In this document: positions 1-4,028 of the stretch, piece after piece
Layout: each line of letters starts with the position of its first letter
Numbering within the stretch: the first letter of the stretch is position 1
Assembly: GCA_011176655.1 (NCBI GenBank)
Contig: DUEB01000139.1
Span: 1 to 5,557, forward strand
DNA: 5,557 nucleotides
Reading direction: 5' to 3'
DNA from: Dehalococcoidia bacterium
GTDB lineage: Bacteria > Chloroflexota > Dehalococcoidia > Dehalococcoidales > UBA5760
Position numbers and translations under genes: made by a program
Notes under the pieces: generated by a model
Database searches by the model: none
Seen by the model: the letters and a program-made list of their open reading frames with translations, nothing else
Told to the model about the DNA's origin: nothing

Positions 1-744
1 GTCGGCGACGATTGGGCGGAGTCAACGCCTACCTTCGAGCAGATAACGACCACCCTGAAGATTATGGGGGGCGACGCCGACGTGGACAATTTCCTCAAGG
101 CCACCCGAAGTAACCTCCAGGACCTGGAAACAGCCGTTATCGAGCTTAAAGCCAAGGCGCTCAAGGACAAGTTCGAGGAGACCTTTATCTACGGCGACTC
201 CGTAGATACCAAACAGTTTGACGGCCTTAGGAAGCTTATCGACACCACTACCGCCGGCGACCAGTTGATTGCCATGGGAGCCAGCGGCGACACCCTCAGC
301 CTGGATAAGCTCGATGAGCTTATCGACGCCCTAAAGGGGGGTAAGCCACATATCCTCCTCATGAGCCGGCGCACCCGGAGAAAGCTCAACGCCCTGGTGA
401 GAGCCGCCAACTCGGGCATGATGATAACCGACCGGGACAGCTTCGGTAACTTCGTGCAGCTATGGGACGGTATCCCGATTGGGGTTAACGACTGGATTCT
501 CGATACCCACATCCTGGAATCCAGTGTCGAGACCGAGACTGTCGGCGGCGACTGTTCCACCATCTACGCCGTCCAGTTCGGGGAAGGCGCCCTGTGCGGC
601 TTAACCAGCCCCGGTCACCTTCAGGTTGAGCCGGTGGGGCCGCTGGAGACCAAGGACGCCTCGCGAACCAGAATCAAGTGGTACTGCTCCCTGGCCCTGT
701 TCTCATCGGTAAAAGCCGCCGCCTTAATCGGAGTTCAGGATTAG
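1..744 (+). CDS. Phage major capsid protein, HK97-like fold (5' partial)
   Basis: This is the C-terminal 247 residues of what looks like a phage major capsid protein, which self-assembles into the icosahedral head. The frame is open from base 1 with no stop, so the first ATG inside it (64) is internal rather than the start. Numbering from the first visible codon, residues 9-33 (TPTFEQITTTLKIMGGDADVDNF) resemble the segment before the HK97 spine helix. Residues 36-60 form a long charged helix. They are followed by FIYGD and FDGLRKLI, then a P-domain-like stretch with HILLMSRRTRRKLNAL and the typical 'WDGIPIGVNDWI' turn. The C-terminus is beta-rich and ends GVQD. The gene ends with tandem stops TAG-TAA (742-747). 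The family call is by pattern recognition only, and an encapsulin-like shell protein cannot be excluded. The neighbours favour a phage. Confidence 0.82.
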   Translation, partial: VGDDWAESTPTFEQITTTLKIMGGDADVDNFLKATRSNLQDLETAVIELKAKALKDKFEETFIYGDSVDTKQFDGLRKLIDTTTAGDQLIAMGASGDTLSLDKLDELIDALKGGKPHILLMSRRTRRKLNALVRAANSGMMITDRDSFGNFVQLWDGIPIGVNDWILDTHILESSVETETVGGDCSTIYAVQFGEGALCGLTSPGHLQVEPVGPLETKDASRTRIKWYCSLALFSSVKAAALIGVQD

Positions 745-779
745 TAACCGGCCAGAACAGAGTAGAGCAGTCTAGTAAT

Positions 780-784
780 GGAGG
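780..784 (+). promoter_or_regulatory. Ribosome binding site GGAGG for the 171-aa gene
   Basis: A perfect GGAGG core lies 6 nt before the ATG at 791 and fixes the start of the downstream gene. The rest of the 46-bp gap after the capsid gene shows no hairpin followed by a T-run, so transcription probably reads through. Confidence 0.75.
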
Positions 785-790
785 TTATAA

Positions 791-1306
791 ATGCAGAAGC
801 AAGAACTAGCTAGCTGGCTGTGCCGCTACCGGCTCAGCAAGTATCGCCAGGACATCGGGTCCTACCAGGGGAGAGAGCAGGAATTCCACCAGCTATTTAC
901 GCCCTACGAGGTCATCGAGGGCGAAGGAAACTGCCTCTTAAACAGTGGCATTGACGAAATCTGGGACCTGGTTACCGGTGTCGTATCCGGTAGCGACCAC
1001 ATCTTTGATAACGCCCACGCCCAGATTGGGGTTGGGGATTCCGATACCGCAGCTGAGGCTACCCAGACCGATTTGCAGGCCGCCAGCAACAAGACCTACA
1101 AGGGTATGGAATCGAGCTACCCCCTTTCTACCAGCCAGAAGGTGACCTTCAAGGCCAGCTTCGGCGACGCTGAGGCTAACTACAACTGGAATGAGTGGGT
1201 AGTCAAGCAGTCAACCAGTGCCAAGTGCCTCAACCGAAAGGTGGAGAATCTGGGCACCAAGAGTTCGGGCACCTGGACTCTGGAGGTTGACATCACACTC
1301 TCTTAA
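791..1306 (+). CDS. Conserved phage structural-region protein, unknown function
   Basis: A 171-aa protein, probably cytoplasmic or in the virion, with no signal peptide or membrane segment. Residues 1-35 are polar and basic. From about residue 41 comes a compact domain: EGEGNCLLNSGIDEIWDLVTG (43-63), then AQIGVGDSDTAAEATQTDLQ (77-96), a beta-rich middle with KVTFKASFGDAEANYNWNEW (117-136), and a C-terminal LNRKVENLGTKSSGTWTLEVDITLS. I recognise this order (LLN.GI.E, IGVGDS.TAA.A.QTDLQ, WNEW, LNR, GTK.SG.TW) from hypothetical proteins of many phages next to capsid or tail genes. I know of no firmly assigned role. A decoration, head-fibre or tail-fibre role is possible but unproven. It lies directly downstream of the capsid gene with a strong GGAGG site. 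The coding call is firm, but the role is not. Confidence 0.78.
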   Translation: MQKQELASWLCRYRLSKYRQDIGSYQGREQEFHQLFTPYEVIEGEGNCLLNSGIDEIWDLVTGVVSGSDHIFDNAHAQIGVGDSDTAAEATQTDLQAASNKTYKGMESSYPLSTSQKVTFKASFGDAEANYNWNEWVVKQSTSAKCLNRKVENLGTKSSGTWTLEVDITLS

Positions 1307-1307
1307 G

Positions 1308-1314
1308 AAGAGGA
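1308..1314 (+). promoter_or_regulatory. Ribosome binding site deciding the start at 1320
   Basis: AAGAGGA sits 5 nt before the ATG at 1320. This supports 1320 as the start rather than the longer in-frame ATG at 1218, which lies well inside the preceding gene and has no comparable site. Confidence 0.65.
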
Positions 1315-1319
1315 AAGTC

Positions 1320-1622
1320 ATGGTAACTGAAGCTAGTTTCAGGGACAGAGTTGAGCTTGGGCGCCAGGCGGTTAACGACTACCGGGCCGCCCATGCTCAA
1401 CTGCACGCCCAAAGCTACTATCCCCAAATTCACGATGAGCATACCCCCCTGCTCAACACGATAAAGGCTGAACTCAAGAAGCAGGGCTTCAGCTCCCCGG
1501 ATGAGTTCTTCAGCGCCAGTGAGGAACTGAACCTAGAGGAGCTGGGCTTCAGGGACAGAGAGGATTTTGAGGCTAGGGTGACTAACGCCGACTGGGAGGC
1601 ACTGGAGCAAAAATGGCAGTAG
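1320..1622 (+). CDS. Small charged helical protein, unknown function
   Basis: A 100-aa acidic and basic protein with no membrane segment or signal peptide. I do not recognise a family. The frame is open further upstream to an ATG at 1218. I chose the ATG at 1320 because it has a good Shine-Dalgarno site, and because the extra residues 1-34 (rich in R, W, P) look like out-of-frame translation of the upstream gene. The protein begins MVTEASFRDRVELGRQAVND and is predicted largely alpha-helical. The motif FRDR occurs twice, near residue 7 (SFRDRVEL) and near residue 77 (GFRDREDF), encoded by an identical 13-bp stretch at 1338-1350 and 1548-1560. It follows the 171-aa gene by 13 bp and overlaps the next gene by 10 bp, which suggests translational coupling. 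A chaperone, scaffold or minor structural role would fit the position, but nothing in the sequence proves one. Confidence 0.7.
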   Translation: MVTEASFRDRVELGRQAVNDYRAAHAQLHAQSYYPQIHDEHTPLLNTIKAELKKQGFSSPDEFFSASEELNLEELGFRDREDFEARVTNADWEALEQKWQ

Positions 1623-2869
1623 AGACTTTAAGACCTAATGCCGCCGGCGATGAGTGTAATATCAATGCTCAGGCTGGAGCAGGCTGCCCCGACCACTATC
1701 AAAATGTAGATGAAGCGATGGCCGATGACAGCGCTACTTACGTTCGCGCTTATAGTAACGACTGGCTCCGGGACCTATACAATCTTGATGACCACTCCGT
1801 TGGCTCGGGCACCGTAAACAAGATTACTGTTTATGCCAGGTGTGACCTGAATACAAGTTCTCCACAACTGCCCAGCCTCAAAATCTGTATTAAATCGGGG
1901 ACCGGCAACAGTGACCCTGATACCGTTTCCGAAGGTAGTGAGCAAACCCTTACTGGCTCGTGGGCCGACTACAGTGAGGAATGGCAAAACAACCCGGCCA
2001 CCGGTAGTGCCTGGACGTGGCAAGAGATAGACAAACTCCAGGCCGGCGTTTCAATTAGAAGCCCTCAAGTGAGTGGCTACATGACCTACGTTACCCAGGT
2101 CTATGTCGAGGTTGATTATACTGACATTACCGAGAAGACCTCGTCAGATAGTGGTTCGGGTTCAGATGTCAAGACATCGGGCAGCCCTCTGGCTTCGCTA
2201 AGCAAGTCTGATAGCGGCAGCGCCGCAGAGGGCGCCCCGGCTCAAGAAGCCACACTAACCGGTACGGAAACCGGCTCAGGGATAGAGGCCATCTTAAGCC
2301 TGCTGGGTAAGCTAGCCTCTGAAGCCGGCTCTGGTGCCGAAAATAGCTACGTCGCCATTATCACCTGCGCCAGGGAATCATGTGACGGCGGTGCCGGTGC
2401 GGATACATCCAGTCTGCTCGCCGAGCTTGAGCAAGACGAGGCGGGAAGCGCTGTCGAGTCTCTGCTCTCCAGACTGCTCCGTGACGGAGACAGCGGCAAC
2501 GGAAACGACGCGCAAGTATCCCTGCTAGCAGTTTTAAGCAGAGCCGAAACCGGCTCCGGGGCTGAGGCACTCCTTACCCGATTGGTGACGGCCGCTGAGA
2601 CCGCCCTGGGCATAGACGGGCTGCTGAGCCGAAAGGTCGGCTTATCCGATTCCGGCTCAGGGGCCGAGGCCAGCGCCATCTATAAGATGCTTATAGCCAC
2701 CGACAGTGGGAGCGGGCTTGAAGCCCTGAGCGGTCTAGTGGTGCTAATCCCCGCCAGCGAGCTGGGACACGGCTTAGAGAGGCTCGGCGCCAAGATTATG
2801 ACCTCGCCCGGTGCCGTCGATACCAAGCTGCCTACCAATATCGGAAAGGTAGAAGTACCACGCCATTAA
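1613..2869 (+). CDS. Beta-sandwich domain plus SGSG-repeat phage surface protein (putative)
   Basis: A 418-aa protein whose ATG at 1613 overlaps the previous gene by 10 bp, with GGAG (1604-1607) 5 nt upstream. Residues 1-171 form one domain: METLRPNAAGDE-like start, a VDEAMADDSATYV stretch (32-44), DLYNLDDHS (54-62), TVNKITVYARC (67-77), NNPATGSAWTWQEIDKLQAG (126-145) and the closing TQVYVEVDYT (161-170). I recognise this pattern from metagenomic and phage proteins, where it looks like a jelly-roll or carbohydrate-binding-type beta-sandwich; that fold is inference. Residues 176-395 are about twelve degenerate repeats of 17-21 aa with a D-S/T-G-S-G-x-E-A core. The last 20 residues (TSPGAVDTKLPTNIGKVEVPRH region) leave the repeat pattern. 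No signal peptide or membrane segment is seen. It lies between capsid-proximal genes and the adaptor, consistent with a virion decoration, fibre or host-contact protein. Function is unproven. Confidence 0.75.
   Translation: MAVETLRPNAAGDECNINAQAGAGCPDHYQNVDEAMADDSATYVRAYSNDWLRDLYNLDDHSVGSGTVNKITVYARCDLNTSSPQLPSLKICIKSGTGNSDPDTVSEGSEQTLTGSWADYSEEWQNNPATGSAWTWQEIDKLQAGVSIRSPQVSGYMTYVTQVYVEVDYTDITEKTSSDSGSGSDVKTSGSPLASLSKSDSGSAAEGAPAQEATLTGTETGSGIEAILSLLGKLASEAGSGAENSYVAIITCARESCDGGAGADTSSLLAELEQDEAGSAVESLLSRLLRDGDSGNGNDAQVSLLAVLSRAETGSGAEALLTRLVTAAETALGIDGLLSRKVGLSDSGSGAEASAIYKMLIATDSGSGLEALSGLVVLIPASELGHGLERLGAKIMTSPGAVDTKLPTNIGKVEVPRH
2138..2797 (+). repeat. Twelve degenerate SGSG peptide repeats (about 18 residues each)
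   Basis: This is the coding repeat region within the 418-aa protein, residues about 176-395. The core glycine of successive units falls near residues 181, 202, 221, 239, 260, 278, 295, 314, 331, 348, 366 and 385, so the spacing is 17-21 with a mean near 18.5. Consensus: D/E-S/T-G-S-G-x-E-A followed by a hydrophobic L-L-x-x-L stretch. The best units are TETGSGIEAILSLLGKL, AETGSGAEALLTRL, SDSGSGAEA and TDSGSGLEALSGL. Unit 9 (ALGIDGLL) and unit 12 (LGHGLERL) have lost the serine. The DNA units have diverged (GGCTCAGGG, GGCTCCGGG and GGCTCTGGT variants), so this is an old protein repeat and not a recent DNA duplication. Confidence 0.8.
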
Positions 2870-2881
2870 GGGAGTAGATTA

Positions 2882-3472
2882 ATGAATATATCCGAGACGA
2901 TAACCCTGGTGAGACGTGACCTCAAGGACGAGACGTCTCCTTATCAGTGGTCAGACGATGAACTAACCAGACATATAAGTCGCGCCGTAACCGAGCTGTC
3001 CGAGAGGTTGCCTCTGCCCGCCAAGGCCATTCTGCCGACCGTGAGCGGTTCCCGAGAGCTGGATATCTCCAGCCTCACTAACCGGGTCATGGTTCGAGCC
3101 GTGGAATATCCGTTAGACCAGTCCCCGGCCAGCTACCAGCGCTTTTCCGTCTGGGGGAATAACCTGACCATAATAAGCGGCCCCGATCCGGATGGCTCTC
3201 ACTGCGCTATCTACTACGGGGTACCCCATACTATTGACGCCAACGGCTCCACCCTGCCCACCATGTACGGAGACCTGGTGGCTATCGGAGCCTGCGGCTA
3301 CGCAGCCATTAGCCTGGCCGCCGCCACGGTAAACAAGGTGAACGTGGGGGGAAAGACGACCAGTGAGGAATACCGGACCTGGGGTAATGAGAGGCTGGTA
3401 ATCTTCAGAGAGAGGCTGAAGCAACTGGGCCGCCGCCAGAGGGTGAGAAGCCAGCAGCTATTTACGGAATAG
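2882..3472 (+). CDS. Putative phage head-tail adaptor (neck) protein
   Basis: A 196-aa protein preceded by GGGAG (2870-2874), 7 nt before the ATG. Residues 1-50 carry the pattern ETITLVRRDLKDE (5-17), YQWSDDELTRHISRAVTELSERLPL (21-45). This is an N-terminal helical pair that I associate with phage adaptor or head-completion proteins sitting under the portal. Residues 50-120 are beta-rich (RELDISSLTNRVMVRAVEYPLD, RFSVWGNNLTIISGPDPDG, CAIYYGVPHTID). Residues 125-190 return to helices (LPTMYGDLVAIGACGYAAISLAAATVNK, EEYRTWGNERLVIFRERLKQLGRR). This helix-beta-helix order fits adaptor-type proteins that join the portal to the tail. It follows the SGSG-repeat gene by 12 bp. The assignment is from motif and topology memory, and the specific family is uncertain. 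Confidence 0.65.
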   Translation: MNISETITLVRRDLKDETSPYQWSDDELTRHISRAVTELSERLPLPAKAILPTVSGSRELDISSLTNRVMVRAVEYPLDQSPASYQRFSVWGNNLTIISGPDPDGSHCAIYYGVPHTIDANGSTLPTMYGDLVAIGACGYAAISLAAATVNKVNVGGKTTSEEYRTWGNERLVIFRERLKQLGRRQRVRSQQLFTE

Positions 3473-3499
3473 CCGCGACGCCGATAGAGAGGGGCTGAG

Positions 3500-3505
3500 A
3501 AAGGA
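3500..3505 (+). promoter_or_regulatory. Ribosome binding site AAAGGA for the GTG start at 3514
   Basis: AAAGGA lies 8 nt upstream of GTG 3514 and supports this non-ATG start over the ATG at 3528, which is in another frame. The 41-bp gap after the adaptor gene holds nothing else convincing. Confidence 0.6.
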
Positions 3506-3513
3506 CGCCGAAG

Positions 3514-3705
3514 GTGAAGCTAAACGAATGGATAGACCTCATAAAGAGCGCCGTCAGGCCCTTCATCATTGTCTGGGGCTTCATGGTCTACGGCATCTGC
3601 GTGGTGACCGAGGTCGAGATACCGACGCTACTGGCCGGGCTGGTTACCGCGGTCATCCTGGAATACTTCGGCGAGAGAGCCTACCAGAGATTACGAGAGA
3701 AATAG
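3514..3705 (+). CDS. Small two-helix membrane protein, holin-like
   Basis: A 63-aa protein starting at GTG with AAAGGA in front. It has a short charged N-terminus (MKLNEWIDLIKSAVRP) and a first hydrophobic segment at residues 17-32 (FIIVWGFMVYGICVV). A short acidic turn, TEVEIP, follows, then a second hydrophobic segment at 37-52 (PTLLAGLVTAVILEYF) and a basic tail GERAYQRLREK. Two membrane segments, an acidic loop and a basic C-terminus in under 70 residues match the size and topology of many phage holins, which form lethal membrane lesions at the end of the lytic cycle. Small membrane proteins with other roles share this topology, so the function is inferred only. The hydrophobic pattern and the GERA-type tail make it a convincing gene despite its size. 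No endolysin gene is visible in the window. Confidence 0.65.
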   Translation: MKLNEWIDLIKSAVRPFIIVWGFMVYGICVVTEVEIPTLLAGLVTAVILEYFGERAYQRLREK

Positions 3706-3706
3706 T

Positions 3707-3857
3707 GTGAAGCAAGACTAGCTAACGAAGTATTTACGAAGACTACGGGAGCAGGACTGGCTAGGGAGTATTTACAAAAACCGTGAAAAAGGATTGGCTA
3801 CGAAGTCTTTATAAAAAGCCGTGAAGCAGAATTGGTTATGTAGTCTTTATGAAAAGC
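3707..3857 (+). repeat. Four degenerate tandem units of 37-39 bp, the last being a gene 5' end
   Basis: Units start at 3707, 3746, 3783 and 3821 (spacings 39, 37, 38). Units 3 and 4 agree at 30 of 38 positions, and units 2 and 3 at about 26 of 37. A TGGCTA-type block and AGTNTTTAY are shared by most. Read in their own frames, the units encode related peptides: unit 2 REQDWLGSIYKN, unit 3 VKKDWLRSLYKK, unit 4 MKQNWLCSLYEK. Unit 1 has TAG where the others have TGG for tryptophan. Unit 4 is the start of the 64-aa gene, so the tract looks like decayed tandem duplications of that gene's 5' end. Unit 3 lies in a different frame from units 1, 2 and 4, and both the unit 1 frame (TAG, 3719) and the unit 2 frame (TAA, 3812) are closed by stops. 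The tract fills the 115-bp gap 3706-3820. Confidence 0.75.
3783..3824 (+). other. Possible 13-codon mini-ORF overlapping the next start (GTGA)
   Basis: GTG at 3783 (repeat unit 3) reads VKKDWLRSLYKKP and stops at TGA 3822-3824, which overlaps the GTG start of the 64-aa gene in a GTGA arrangement. Such overlaps commonly allow translational coupling. No Shine-Dalgarno site is visible before it, so it is more likely a duplication remnant than a functional leader peptide. Confidence 0.2.
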
Positions 3858-4015
3858 TGTGGTCGAGGGTGGGGGGGCGTCCCTGGACTTATATTATCCG
3901 GGATTCCTACCACAATCACCCGCTGCTCTGGCTGGCTCTAACCACGGGCATCGGCATCCTGCTGGGACATATTTTCTGGGGAACGCCCTGGACTGCCGGG
4001 CAGCTCGGGGACTGA
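3821..4015 (+). CDS. Small single-pass membrane protein, unknown function
   Basis: A 64-aa protein beginning at GTG 3821. Residues 1-33 are amphipathic and aromatic (MKQNWLCSLYEKLW, then VGGRPWTYIIRD and SYHNHP). One membrane segment follows at residues 34-53 (PLLWLALTTGIGILLGHIFW), then a short tail GTPWTAGQLGD. I recall GGRPW-Y-IIRD-type small proteins in phage and metagenomic structural regions but know no function; a lysis accessory role is possible given the holin-like neighbour. No Shine-Dalgarno site precedes the GTG. The start rests on the absence of an earlier usable in-frame start (TAA at 3812-3814) and on the conserved look of the N-terminus; GTG 3869 is the main alternative. Its first 37 bp recur upstream as three degenerate copies. 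The stop TGA (4013-4015) abuts the ribosome binding site of the next gene. Confidence 0.6.
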   Translation: MKQNWLCSLYEKLWSRVGGRPWTYIIRDSYHNHPLLWLALTTGIGILLGHIFWGTPWTAGQLGD

Positions 4016-4022
4016 AAGGAGG
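4015..4022 (+). promoter_or_regulatory. Strong ribosome binding site AAAGGAGG for the TTG start at 4029
   Basis: This near-perfect anti-SD match begins on the last base of the preceding stop codon and lies 6 nt before TTG 4029. It is the strongest site in the window and decides the rare TTG start of the downstream long frame, whose first in-frame ATG or GTG would otherwise be about 35 codons in. Confidence 0.8.
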
Positions 4023-4028
4023 CACGCC

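Noticed and set aside
127..134. Sialidase activity for the last gene on the basis of its Asp-box (residues 127-134 of that protein, bases 4407-4430)
   Set aside because: Asp-boxes are structural markers of propeller folds. I saw no convincing set of catalytic arginine, tyrosine and glutamate residues, so no enzyme activity is claimed.
189..563. A 124-codon minus-strand frame opposite the capsid gene
   Set aside because: It is fully antisense to a well-supported structural gene, with no ribosome binding site and an S/R/P-rich product.
745..790. A possible terminator after the capsid gene
   Set aside because: I found no GC-rich inverted repeat followed by a T-run in these 46 bases, and the downstream genes continue in the same direction.
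1218..1319. A longer N-terminus for the 100-aa gene starting at ATG 1218
   Set aside because: The extension overlaps the preceding gene by 89 bp, its residues look like shadow translation (R/W/P rich), and the ATG at 1320 has a well-placed AAGAGGA.
2347..2679. A 110-codon open frame on the minus strand
   Set aside because: It is antisense to the SGSG repeats, whose biased codons (GGC TCN GCC) rarely make stops in that frame. It has no ribosome binding site and a low-complexity S/P/A/R product.
3528..3710. A 60-codon frame starting with ATG at 3528
   Set aside because: Its product is rich in R, H and G without a plausible fold, while the overlapping GTG 3514 frame has a ribosome binding site and two clean membrane segments.
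3707..3857. The 38-bp repeat spacing suggested a CRISPR array
   Set aside because: The units follow each other directly without spacers, they differ from each other at many positions, and the last unit is the start of a coding gene.
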